From NCBI GenBank assembly GCA_964035545.1, contig OZ037767.1:30310128-30370127 (forward strand): a DNA stretch of 60,000 bases. Reading direction: 5' to 3'. This DNA comes from Bugula neritina. Taxonomy: Eukaryota > Bryozoa > Gymnolaemata > Cheilostomatida > Bugulidae. The notes under the pieces were generated by a model. It saw only the letters and a list, made by a program, of their open reading frames with translations, was not told the DNA's origin and made no database searches. Below, one piece after another: positions 22,698-33,755 of this stretch. A program made the translations under genes and the position numbers. Each line of letters opens with the position of its first letter. Within the stretch, counting starts at the first letter, position 1.

Positions 22698-22946
22698 TAG
22701 TACTAGTACTAGTAGTAGTAGTAGTAGTACTAGTAGTAGTAGTAGTAGTACTAGTAGTAGTAGTAGTAGTGGTAGTGGTAGTGGTAGTGGTAGTGGTAGT
22801 GGTAGTGGTAGTGGTAGTGGTAGTGGTAGTGGTAGTGGTAGTGGTAGTGGTAGTGGTAGTGGTAGTGGTAGTGGTAGTGGTAGTGGTAGTGGTAGTGGTA
22901 GTGGTAGTGGTAGTGGTAGTGGTAGTGGTAGTGGTAGTAGTAGTAC
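22698..22946 (+). repeat. GGTAGT hexanucleotide tract
   Basis: About 30 near-perfect GGTAGT hexamers are flanked by AGTAGT trinucleotide variants. Every frame is open, giving poly-Val or Ser/Gly-type translations, so the long open frame here is an artefact. It lies in the probable 5' intron of CPT1. The regular GG doublets could allow two-tier G-quadruplexes. Confidence 0.93.
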
Positions 22947-23498
22947 TTCTAGTTCTTTTAAGTCTTAATTTTAAACTGAGTGTCCGTACATGTACCCAGG
23001 TTAAGAGCTACTATTATTGTAGTTATTACTTATATTAATTTAGCGTTAGAAGTTATTTCAATAAATCATGCCCAATTCATTTTTAAATTCAATTAAAAAT
23101 CAATATTGCTTTGATTGTCATTCAGTGATTCCAATTGTGATTGTTGCTAGGAATTCAGTGTTGCTTGTAAGGGAAAAATTCAGACTTTGCAGTTTATTTT
23201 ATTTACAGCAATTTAGTTTTAGTTAACCAACTTTAATTATAATCATTGTGTTGATAAATTACATTTCGTTGTTGTTCAGTTATGTACAAAATGTGCAAGT
23301 ATGAATAAATGTACAACATAGAGGCTTTCCTAACAGTTCACTTTTTTATCTAAAGTGTTGCATTCTAGCATGGAGTCACGTGCTCCTGCAAGAGTAATGC
23401 CTACCCTTCTGCATGCTCAGCTATCATAGCCTTAGATCTCTATGTAGGGCTTGTGGTTGGGAAGATCACATTGATCAACCTTCTTGGAGCTTACCAAC

Positions 23499-26400
23499 AT
23501 GGCGGAAGCTCATTCGGCTGTTGCGTTTTCCTTCCATGTCACTCCGGAAGGCTTAGATGTGCGCTACAACCACGAGGCTCTGAGAGCCGTATGGCACAGC
23601 GGGCTACACTCGTGGAAACTCAGGTTCATTCGGTTCAAGGTCAGTCAGCCAACCCTACCTCTTTGCCACAATACCTTTGTAATGGTGTAGTTGTAAGGGC
23701 CCCCATACCCTTGTATTGCTAGCTTCTGCTGGTATTAACATACTGTGTTTCAGAATTATAGCACTTGTACTGTGTGGTTTAATTAATCTCTTCAGAATTT
23801 TGCTAAAGATACTCAATGGTTGATGAAAGCTTATAATGTATATATGCAGTCTCTAGTGTGAGCAGCTGTGGTCTAGGGGGTTAGATCATTTGCCTAGTAA
23901 GCACAAAGTCATGGGTCCGAACCCCTACAAAGGCCATTGGACATGTTAGGAAGAGCGTTCAGTCATAATTGCTTCTATATCCCATCTGAATAAGTCCTTA
24001 GCCCGATTTAACAAAACCCCTTCCATCAGGGGTTTTCACAGGGATGATGACTGTAAACTTGCGTGAGTTTTTTTATGTAGTTCTAGTGTAAGTGATATAG
24101 TTTAAGTGTACGTAGTGTAAGTGTACGCAGTGTAAGTGTACATAGTGTAAGTGTACGCAGTGTAAGTGTACATAGTTTAAGTGTACGTAATGTAAGTGTA
24201 CGTAGTGTAAGTGTATATAGTGTAAGTGCATGTAGTGTTGGTAGTTGAATGACACTTGGTAGATATTCAATTTATAAACTTAAAGTCACCATTTACCTAG
24301 CCTGTCTTCCCTCCTTTCTAACAGAATCATCTAATAAACACGCTGTATCCTGCTCCGCCCACCAGCCTCTTTCTCATCTGCACTGTAGTCAGCATAGCTC
24401 AACTCTATACAGACACGGACCTCTCCTTTGGTCTCATTGAGAAAGCATCTACCTTCTTCCCAGAGTAAGTATATATACTTACTTATATGCTTATATGCTT
24501 TATTTTTTCCCAGAGTAGGTATCATTGCTTATATACTCACTTTGGTTTTCTGCAGTAAGTCAATATCATTGCTTATATACTTACTTTTTTAAACTCAATA
24601 ATATGAGATAGATTTCTAGAGCTGTACAGTTTCGTAGTTTTTGTCATTGGGGTTACAAATATTTTTTGAACATTATGCTAATTTCAACACACAAAACTCT
24701 TAAATGGATTATTCATAATTTTAAATACACAAGATTTTATATTAGCATTTTGGCTAACAGCTCAAACTTAAAAGATCACTATAAATTAAGTTTCCATTAT
24801 CACTATGTACAAATTATATACAGTATTAAAAATAGTTTTTTTTCTGTCATAAAATGAAAGTTTGTAAGGTGTAGTGTGTTTATATTATAAATTGCTTGTT
24901 TCTTCTAGCGGAAAAAAATTGTGAGTATAAACTCTTGAGCATGTTGAAATAATATAGTTATGTACGTCAAATAGTCATTCTCTGATATTACTATGGGGAG
25001 TTTTTTGGCACCAAGGTTTAGTAGACAAGCTAAAACTTGTATTGCTAGTTGCAACCCATAACTTGTTGAGAAATAACGCATAACGCAGCCTCAGTCAGTT
25101 GATCTAGCTCTATAAGAGAGTATGGTGCGGGTTTACATAGCCAACATCTCTCTCAGTGATGCTTATATTTGAGGGGGCTTGAAGAAGAGCCCTTTTTGCA
25201 AACTGTAGTCTGAATCTAATTGCTGGAAACTAGGAAATTGTTACAATTTGATTGGTTTACACTCAACACGCCTATTAAGTTCAGTTGCTTTAGAATAGTA
25301 AGGATAAAGCAGGCTATATATGTTTGTATAAGTTCTGTTCAATGTTCATATGTTTATTGTACTGTTATTTATATTTTCTCCAGCCAATTATGTGACACAG
25401 CAAGTGAAATGGCTAATACAGTCTTAACAGATGAGAATCTACATTTTATAAACTTGTGTGTTTTGCTGATGACTTTGTTTCTAAAAAATCATTTCAAATG
25501 CTGTCATTAATCTAGTTTTTGGTCATATAGGTACAGTAACAGAGAAATTCTAATAGCCTAAATTCTTTAATTTCCATACTAAATGTCGGTTTGGAGTGCT
25601 GGTTGAAAGTCTCGCAAGAACATAACCATCACTGTACTTACCTCTTTCTTGTTAAACAATGCATTTCCTCTCTACTGCAAGTTCTCCTATGTGATTGTAG
25701 CTGTGTGCACGAGCAGTGTGAGATCATCTCAGCCGTGCTCTTTGGTCTGGGAGTCTGGGTTATATACGTGTTGGTGAGACGATACCTTCTCAGACTTCTC
25801 CTGATAAACCACTCGTGGATGTACGAGCCGTTCGGCAGAATCAGTTTGCCTAACAAGATATGGCTGGGTTTGGTGAAGTTCCTACAGGGTCGAGATCCCC
25901 TTCTGTATGGGTACCAGTCTGCCCTCCCCAAACTGCCCGTGCCTTCACTGCAAGGAACACATGATAGAGTAGGTTCTGTTTATAAAGCTAGGGTTTTGAT
26001 TACATTAGGATCTGTTTAGCTTGGAATATCTTAGGATTGGTGGCTGGGGGGGGGGGGGTGGCTAATGCCACTTGTTGAAGCCATTCTGGTTGAAAGATTC
26101 TACTAGTTCAGTAAATCTGAGTGAGAACAGTGCCACACCAGGAATGTTATGCAACTTAAAACTATCCCATCAAGCTACCAGTAACATTTATTGCAAAAAA
26201 TATATTTAAAAAAGCCCAGCTTTCAAATTTATAAGATTTCTTCGTTTTCTGAATGATAGTAATATTTATACGCATCACATTAGTGTATCTAGTGTATTTT
26301 CATACTCAGTTCATTGTATACATACACTGTGTCAGCAGTTGTTTTCCCTCTGTAAACTGATTCTCCTTCTCTAGTACCTCGAGTCTGTACGACCTCTCCT

Positions 26401-29400
26401 GGATGATGAAGAGTACAAGAAGATGTCACTGCTGGCTGGAGAGTTCGTTGGTGGTATTGGTAAGAAGCTGCAGAGATATTTGATCCTGAAGTCCTGGTGG
26501 GCCACCAACTATGTCACCGATTGGTGGGAGCAGTACGTCTACCTTCGTGGGAGGTCTCCCATCATGGTCAACTCCAACTACTACGGCATCGTAAGTCAGC
26601 ATATTTCCTTCATGAGTCATGTTAGTGTCTCCAGGCATCACCGTATGATATTACAGTGTCTCTTATTTGAACTTGAATTTCAAAACTGTGTATCTTGAAA
26701 CTTGTTGATTAATTTAGTAACTTTTTGGTAACACAGCTTTTATTCAAGCTTGCTATATATATACAGACATTTTAAAGTTGTTTTGTGGTAGCTTTGAATT
26801 TTTGTGGCTTATTCACTAACCAAACATCAGCCAAATGTGTGTGTTGCTCAACTTTATTGACCAACTAGCTACAGTAGTTTTTATAAATAATACTATACAT
26901 TGAATATTGATATTTACCCTGCTTTGAGGTTGGCTAAATTATAGTGAATAAGTCTATTATTGAATTGTATATAAAGTACACTCTATACCGTATAGTATAT
27001 ACTGTATAAGTATACAATGTATGATATGCAGTAAATCTCCTCCCATTTCCAGGATGCCATATTCCATTCAGACTCTACAATACAAGCTGCCAGAGCTGGT
27101 AACATTGTCTATGCATTTCTAGACTTTAAGGAAAAGATTGCCCATGAAACCGAAAAACCTGTAAGTGATTTGTTTGGCTCTCAGTTTATCTAGTCTAGTT
27201 TAGCCTGTGATACATTGTTTATGTTATCTCTTGTCATATCCTGGTTATCTGAATTTATAATGCAGATACTGTGTGTTAATGTAATTTGTCTAGACTAGCT
27301 ACATGTTCAGCATTCATACTAGTAGTGATAAGATATTAACATAGTAGTAATATATTAACATAGTACTAGTAGTGGCTGCTTCTTCGGTGTTTTCATTGCT
27401 TATTGAGTTTTACTGCGAAAATTTGTTCTCTTTCTTTTTCTTCTGCAGTAATAGCTATGTCATGGTATACATTACTATACATATAACACAGTAATACGCT
27501 ATGTCATGGTATATATTACTATACATATAACACAGTAATACACTATGTCATGGTATATATTACTATACACATAACACAGTAATACACTATGTCATGGTAT
27601 ATATTACTATACACATAACACAGTAATAGCTATGTCATGGTATATATTACTATACATATAACACAGTAATACACTATGTCATGGTATATGTTACTATACA
27701 CATAAAGCAGTAATATACTATGTCATGGTATATATTACTATACATATAACACAGTAATACACTATGCCATGGTATATGTTACTATACACATAAAGCAGTA
27801 ATATACTATGTCATGGTATATATTACTATTCACATAACACAGTAATACGCTATGTCATGGTATATATTACTATACACATAACACAGTAATATGCTATGTC
27901 ATGGTATATATTACTATTCACATAACACAGTAATACGCTATGTCATGGTATATATTACTATACACATAACACAGTAATACGCTATGTCATGGTATATATT
28001 ACTATACATATAACACAGTAATAGCTATGTCATGGTATATGTTACTATACATATAACACAGTAATACACTATGTCGTGGTATATATTACTATACATATAA
28101 CACAGTAATACACTATGTCATGGTATATGTTGCTATGCATATACATGTAGCACTAAGTAATTATGTATACATGTAAAGTAACGCAGTGGTTATAATCACT
28201 TCAGCTGATGATCATGAAGACTGTACCCCTTTGCTCTACACAATATGAAAGAATGTTTAATCTGACTCGAATACCAGGAGAAGAAACGGGTATGTGGGCA
28301 TTCTTATATTTTCACAACATTCTATTAGAGTCGTCTTCTCATGTATTTCATCATCTTTCCTTGTTCTATGTGTGACAGCACTGATGTCTACAGACTTGAG
28401 AATCCACCAATTAAGTCAGCAAACTCAAATAGTTTTTGAGTCGGCTGTTGTTATTGGCTGTTGGTAGAAGCCAGCCTTGCGCCAAACGATGTATCAGTTG
28501 TATAATGTTGTAGATTCTTTGAGCCAGTCAAAAGGTGTTAACTACATCGTCGTGTACCACAAAGGGAGATATTTCAAGTTATACACTCACAGCAATGGTG
28601 CTATTCTCGCACCAAGAAGTCTTCAATAGTACGTACACTCTCTGTATGCTAATATACACCTTGTATGCTAATATTACACTCCCTGTATGCTAATATTACA
28701 CTCCCTGTATGCTAATATTATACACCTTGTATGCTAGTATTATACTCTCTGTATGCTAGTATTACACTCCCTGTATGCTAATATTATACACCTTGTATGC
28801 TAATATTATACACCTTGTATGCTAATATTACACTCCCTGTATGCTAATATTATACACCTTGTATGCTAATATTACACTTCCTGTGGGCTAGTATTGCTTT
28901 ACTGCTGTGTTGTACATACTCATATATACCATGTAGTCACAGAGGTGACAACACTCAGTGAACTGCTTACTCTCATAACATACAGTTGTGAATGGTCTGA
29001 TTTTGTAGCCTTTTCCAACAAATCTTGAATGATCGAAGTGTGCCTTGCAAAGGGGAAGAGAAGCTGGCTGCCCTCACCGCTGGTGAACGTATCCCGTGGG
29101 CTAAGGCTAGAAAAAGGTTCTTCAAAACTGGACTCAATGCTCAGTCTCTGCAGACAATAGAGAAAGCATCGTTTGTGCTCTGCTTGGATGAAGAGGATCA
29201 CTGCTATGACCCCGTGAGTGTCGTGTAGACCTACCCTCTCTGTGTATCCTCTCTCTACCCTCTCTGTGTATCCTCTCTCTACCCTCTCTGTGTATCCTCT
29301 CTGTATACCCTCTCTGTGTATCCTCTCTCTACCCTCTCTGTGTATCCTCTCTCTACCCTCTCTGTGTATCCTCTCTCTACCCTCTCTGTATTTTCTCTCT

Positions 29401-32400
29401 GTACCTTCTCTGTATATCCTCTCTGTATACCCTCTCTGTGTATCCTCTCTATATCCTCTCTGTATATCCTCTCTCTACCCTCTCTGTATACCCTCTCTTT
29501 ATCCTTTTCATGCTGCAGCTCCATAGTATTGATAGACTCATCATTTCTCAAAAACTGTCCAACAGAAATAAAATGGCTAAGTTTTTGATCTCTAGTTTTC
29601 TTCCTTTTAATATAACTATCATGTCATAGAAACAAGCTATACAAATCATTAAACTAGTTTACTATTCACTACTATTAACTGCGGAAATGCCATCAGATAG
29701 TTAACTACATAGAAAGTAATTCTATGAAATGTTTAAAGCAGACAACTCCAAAGTAGGTTTATTTCATGTATTTCAGGCTCACCCGGAAAAGCTAAATAAC
29801 TTTGCTAGAGCCATGCTTCATGGAAAGTGCTATGATAGGTGGTTTGATAAGAGCTTCAACCTGGTTGTCACAGCAAACGGGAGAGTAGGTTTCAATGCTG
29901 AACATTCATGGTAGGTTTTATCTACAGACTCATTAGCTTAGTGCACTCGTACTGTGAGTTTATATCGCAATAGTATTATTGTTTTTATATTTTATTATAT
30001 TTTGATAAGTAATTGTACTCTCTCACCTGCTAGTGAGCACCAGGTGAAGCCTGTGGCCCAACGAAGCCTTAGAGTCATTATCTGCATGATTTGAAATTCA
30101 CTCCCACCCCATCCATTAGTAGAGTTATGTTTTCTCTAGAAGCTGGCACGTAGTTTATGGCTGTATCGTTTAGCCACCTTTTGGAATATGAACCAACTCT
30201 TTTATATTATTTACAATTATTTGCTGTAATATCTTGATGATTTTACTTACACTTGCCATGTGACCAGGCAGAGGTGGTGGTGCTTGGTCACATGTTGCTG
30301 CCATACCACACTACATTTGCAAGTGCTAGATTACCTATTAGACATTTTTAGACATGTTTAGGCATGGTTAGGCGTTTTCAAACATGTTCAGGCATGTTTA
30401 GACATGTTCAGGCGTGTTGGTGTATGCTCACAGGGCAGACGCTCCAATCATGTCTCAGCAATGGGAGTATTCGTTTTGGGCCGACCACTCAGTGCTGGGG
30501 TAAGAGCTGTTTGGAGAGAGTGACGGGTGTATAGTTTAGCTCAGTTTCTCTACTCACTCCCAACTCTGGCTTGTCTTAGTTTGATGCATGTCACTAATGT
30601 TGCTAAGGCTAATTTTCTTTTACAGTAGCTTTATGGTTAATACCTGTTTCAGCCTTGTTTAAAATGGTAAACATGTCTCTGAACACATCTATGGTGACAT
30701 CTAATTAGCCTAAGTTTTTCTGTATCAAGTAGTGATAATTACGAGGGATAGAAATTGAGTTCAAACTTTTAGACTTCAATTTGTTTATTTTCACATCGAT
30801 TGCGGCCTGTGGGCTCAAAATATCTGTTAGTACCCAGTAGCAATCTTTTGATTAATACTTTTCCACCCGGGATATTGAGTTGAACAATTTAACAAAATTG
30901 TCTCCCCTACTGTTGCTGCAGATTTCACCATAGCATGTGTTCCATTTGTGATTTTATTCTTCCTCTGTTTTATTGATTCCTTATTTCACCAATATAGGGC
31001 CGACGCGCCAATCGTCTCCCGAATAGGCGAATACGCTCGTTTCTACGAGTTTACCAACAAGTGAATATAGACTCTCGTAGTTCATGTGTTGTACTCATTT
31101 CATCCTGTTAGTTGTTGTTGATGTTTTCAAAAATACTTTTTTCTATCAACTTATCAACAAATTAGAAACCATTACATTTTAAATAGACAAAATCATTTAA
31201 TATGCGACAATAATTATATATTTTATCAAAACTGTTTTCTGAAATTTAGTCCTAATACTAGCTGCTGCTGCTATAATTATAGGCTACAACTGCTATTTGC
31301 TTCTGTAACAGCATGCTTGTCATTTATTGCACTTTTTTTCTGAGAACGTAGCGTTGTGGGTAGCACCACCGTAACATGCTTTAGTTTTCAGTGCTAAACA
31401 AGACTCTATTGCTGCACATACTTCTCTAGCAACTACCCCATTGTGGGCCTTAACTTGCTGGTTGCCTAAGGATTTATTTAGTAGTGGTTTTCACTCACAG
31501 ATTTGGTCAGTGTTAGTATATTCTAAGTTTTTTCTGTTGAAAAGAGAGTATTTTATTTTTCAAAAACCCTGCAGACTTGAATACTGCTTAGTTTAATTTG
31601 CATCACATCCTGTTTCCACAGATACACAGAAGACGGGAATTGTAAAGGGGAGGTTGCAGATGACCTTTTCCCTCCAATCAGAATGCAGTGGAATATTCCA
31701 GAAGAATGTGAGCAGATCATTGAAGCTAGCTTGAGAACAGCTCAGGCTATAGCTAATGATGTTGACATTCATCTTGAGGTGAGGCTTTCGTTTGCAGCCC
31801 CCTCTTGCTGTTGTCTGACATAGCATGGCAGGTGATATGACATGTGACACATAGTGTGTGACATTGTGTCACAAGACATGTGACACATAATGTGAGATGA
31901 GATGTGACACATGCGATATAGTTTGGGACATGTTATGAGAAATGCCGCAATTATTTAAAATGATTCAATCTTGTATTCAACAGCCTATCCTATGTGCCTT
32001 GCTATGTATTGCAGCCTATACAAGGGTTTGGAAAAGGTGTGATGAAGAAATGCAAGATTAGTCCAGATGCCTTCATTCAACTGTCACTCCAGTTGGCCTA
32101 TTTCAGGGCAAGTATATCTGCTTTCTAAATTTGATGACTCTACATGTCTAGATTGAGCTGGTTATATGTTCCATTCTATATCTCATGCATCTATAGAATG
32201 GCTGAGCTATCAGTCTTTTATAAATGTTGCCTGCTGTATCTTGATTTGCTTTTTTTCTCTTGACTTACCTTTAGCCATTCTTGACTTACCTTTATTCACT
32301 CTTTACTTATCTTCATTTGCTCTTTACTTACTTTTATTCACTCTGAGTCATTGTAGTAATCGTAATCTGGTGTTCTCAATGGTTGTGGTGTTTCATAGGA

Positions 32401-33755
32401 TGCAGGTAAGTTCTGTTTAACCTACGAGGCCTCCATGACTCGGCTGTTTAGAGAAGGAAGGACAGAGACCGTGAGATCTTGCACCGTAGAAGCTAGCAAC
32501 TTTGTAAGAGCCATGGAGAGTGGTGATCACTCCGTAAGTCATACAACTTTCAGAATATTCTAACTGATGTATCATTAGAAGCGTTACCTAGATACCACAG
32601 GAGTGTTTTTGGTTCTGTCTGTCTTATGACAACTTTTCGTGCAGACGTTGCATTTCAGCCAATCAGATTGGACTTGTATATGCTGGAAGTGTTATACTAG
32701 CCAATGGTGTAGAACTCAGGTTGTGGTTTGATTAATGTTAACAGAAAGAGGAGCTGAGGAAGTTACTGAACATAGCCTGTGAGAAACACCAGAAAGGGTA
32801 CAAAGACGCCATGACAGGGAAGGGGATAGACAGACATCTCTTCTGTCTCTACGTCGTGTCCAAGTACTTGGGAATTGAGTCACCGTTTCTCCAGAAGGTT
32901 CTCAGTGAGCCCTGGAGACTTAGCACCAGCCAGGTTGGTTGTAGGGTGTGCTGTCAGAGGCAGCGGAAATAGTTGTGGCAGCAGTAGTAATAGTAGAAGT
33001 ACCAGCTATAGTGGTAGTAGTAGTAGTAGAAGTACCAGCTATAGTGGTAGTTGTAGTAGTAATAGTAGAAGTACCAGCTATAGTGGTAGTTGTAGTAGTA
33101 ATAGTAGAAGTACCAGCTGTAGTGGTAGTTGTAGTAGTAGTAGAAGTACCAGCTATAGTGGTAGTTGTAGTAGTAATAGTAGAAGTACCAGCTATAGTGG
33201 TAGTTGTAGTTGTAGTAGTAATAGTAGTAGTAGATGTATATCTCCAGCGTTGTTACACCTCCCCCCCCCTTCTCTCCTTTCAGACGCCTCACTCTCAGAT
33301 GAATCTTGTTGACGTCGCGGCTCATCCAGAGCTGGTGTGTGCCGGCGGAGGGTTTGGTCCCGTCTCTGACGATGGCTACGGCGTGTCATACATTGTAGCC
33401 GGCGAGAATACTCTCTTTTTCCACATCTCTTCTAAAATCTCCTGTCCAACTACTGTAAGTGTATATTCCTCTGTTAGGTCTCACTGCCTGTATGTGTGGT
33501 AATATATGACTAGTAGTTTGTAATATATGACTAGTTACTAGTAATATGTATGACTAATAACTTGTAGTATATTGCTAAGGCTTCTGTAGTACTGACTGTA
33601 CATGTATTGCATCTTGGAGTAATATATATTATTTGTAATATATATTATTCATAATATATTACTACTAGATTTTACTCGTTTTTTAGAACTCCAAACGGTT
33701 CTCAGAAAGAATTCTTCAGGCCATGAAAGATCTTCAAAGCTTGTTTGAATCATAA
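23499..33755 (+). CDS. CPT1: carnitine O-palmitoyltransferase 1
   Basis: Outer mitochondrial membrane enzyme that transfers long-chain acyl groups from CoA to carnitine, the regulated entry step of beta-oxidation. Exons: 23499-23639, 24325-24464, 25701-25968, 26375-26590, 27053-27160, 28205-28289, 28514-28628, 29009-29213, 29777-29910, then 30434-30499 or 30998-31060, 31622-31778, 32015-32107, 32399-32533, 32745-32933, 33284-33454, 33687-33755. They give 763 or 762 aa against about 773 in vertebrates. The N-terminus MAEAH keeps Glu3 and His5, known to matter for malonyl-CoA inhibition. Two membrane segments follow (about 55-76 and 102-122). Catalytic His469 lies in [22 protein letters not shown] and [14 protein letters not shown] are conserved acyltransferase motifs. 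The start is set by the family N-terminus and the context ACCAACATGG. The intron after 32107 is GC-AG. Whether it corresponds to a vertebrate A, B or C form cannot be said. Confidence 0.96.
23843..24089 (+). mobile_element. tRNA-derived SINE, copy 2 (CPT1 intron 1, sense)
   Basis: The body at 23860-24074 matches the copy at 1351-1566 along its whole length: A box TGGTCTAGGGG, a B-box-like GGTCCGAACCCC, and the GCGTGAGTTTTTT tail. Flanks 23843-23859 and 24074-24089 (TATGCAGTCTCTAGTGT versus TATGTAGTTCTAGTGT) are a probable target-site duplication. The B box departs from consensus, so the copy is probably inactive. Confidence 0.85.
24089..24237 (+). repeat. 18-bp minisatellite at the SINE 3' end, CPT1 intron 1
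   Basis: About eight copies of TAGTGTAAGTGTACGCAG-type units follow the right target-site duplication of the SINE (which ends CTAGTGT). They look like an amplification of that flank. Confidence 0.85.
24465..24590 (+). repeat. triplicated donor region, CPT1 intron 2
   Basis: The exon 2 end and donor CCCAGA|GTAAGT recur as CCCAGA|GTAGGT about 50 nt later and as CTGCA|GTAAGT about 40 nt after that. The intervening sequence is shared (ATTGCTTATATACTYACTTT). In the sixteen-exon numbering used for the gene entry this is the intron after 24464; I call it CPT1 intron 3 in the findings because a noncoding first exon is likely. Confidence 0.85.
24591..25700 (+). other. remaining CPT1 intron between 24464 and 25701
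   Basis: About 1.1 kb of A+T-rich sequence with no recognisable element. The open frame around 25220-25510 has no similarity I recognise. Confidence 0.5.
27447..28140 (+). repeat. 44-bp minisatellite, CPT1 intron between 27160 and 28205
   Basis: About 16 copies of a 44-bp unit containing CTATGTCATGGTATATATTA and ACACAGTAATA. The first copy follows TTCTTTTTCTTCTGCAG, which looks like a polypyrimidine tract and acceptor, although no exon follows. The true acceptor is at 28204. Confidence 0.95.
28629..28890 (+). repeat. 22-bp minisatellite beginning at a CPT1 donor
   Basis: The donor of the exon ending at 28628 reads GTACGTACAC. The 22-bp unit ACACTCCCTGTATGCTAATATT starts within about 6 nt of it and repeats about 11 times, alternating with a CACCTTGTATG variant. 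Confidence 0.93.
29230..29505 (+). repeat. 22-bp pyrimidine-rich minisatellite near a CPT1 donor
   Basis: About 17 nt after the donor at 29214 (CCC|GTGAGTG) a TCTCTACCCTCTCTGTGTATCC unit begins and continues for about 12 copies with variants. The strand is strongly purine/pyrimidine-biased. The open frames on both strands are repeat translations. Confidence 0.93.
30335..30425 (+). repeat. 12-bp repeat abutting the acceptor of CPT1 exon 10A
   Basis: Copies of ACATGTTTAGGC-type units run up to about 8 nt before the acceptor of alternative exon 10A. Confidence 0.75.
30434..30499 (+). CDS. CPT1: CPT1 alternative exon 10A
   Basis: The 66-nt exon (acceptor CTCACAG, donor GG|GTAAGAG) encodes [18 protein letters not shown] and onward, 22 residues directly after the W of catalytic HSW. 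It has the same length as the vertebrate segment and keeps its W-E-Y. Phases 2 in and 2 out equal those of exon 10B, so either exon joins exons 9 and 11 in frame. A short TTTAGACATGTTCAGGC-like repeat abuts its acceptor. Confidence 0.88.
30998..31060 (+). CDS. CPT1: CPT1 alternative exon 10B
   Basis: The 63-nt exon (acceptor AATATAG, donor AA|GTGAAT) encodes [18 protein letters not shown] and onward, 21 residues. It is a diverged duplicate of exon 10A about 0.5 kb upstream. Using both exons would duplicate the WADAPI segment, so mutually exclusive use is expected. An alternative would be a decaying duplicate, but the frame, the splice sites and the ADAPI core are intact. Confidence 0.85.
32108..32398 (+). 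other. GC-AG intron in CPT1
   Basis: Exon end TTCAGG is followed by GCAAGT, and the next exon begins after TTTCATAG with GATGCAGGTAAG, coding D-A-G-K. The protein reads [18 protein letters not shown], as the family requires, so the donor is GC rather than GT. The CAG|GTAAGT inside the following exon is coding and is not used. Confidence 0.85.
32975..33236 (+). repeat. 39-bp minisatellite, last-but-one CPT1 intron
   Basis: About six copies of a unit containing GTAGAAGTACCAGCTATAGT followed by GGTAGTTGTAGT run from about 40 nt after the donor at 32934 to about 50 nt before the acceptor at 33283. It fills most of the intron; all the long open frames here are repeat-driven. Confidence 0.92.

Noticed and set aside
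22673-23038. 121-codon open frame, mostly valine
   Set aside because: Product of the GGTAGT hexamer tract, open in every frame.
25220-25510. 96-codon plus frame in a CPT1 intron
   Set aside because: No similarity and interrupts the established CPT1 exon chain.
26047-26060. G homopolymer of about 13 bases
   Set aside because: A simple mononucleotide run, possibly with assembly length error; no function inferred.
29218-29588. Repetitive Leu/Ser/Pro and Arg/Glu frames on both strands
   Set aside because: Translations of the 22-bp pyrimidine-rich array.
32875-33502. Overlapping 145- and 184-codon frames on the plus strand and 123 on the minus
   Set aside because: They read a minisatellite in a CPT1 intron together with flanking exons in the wrong frame.
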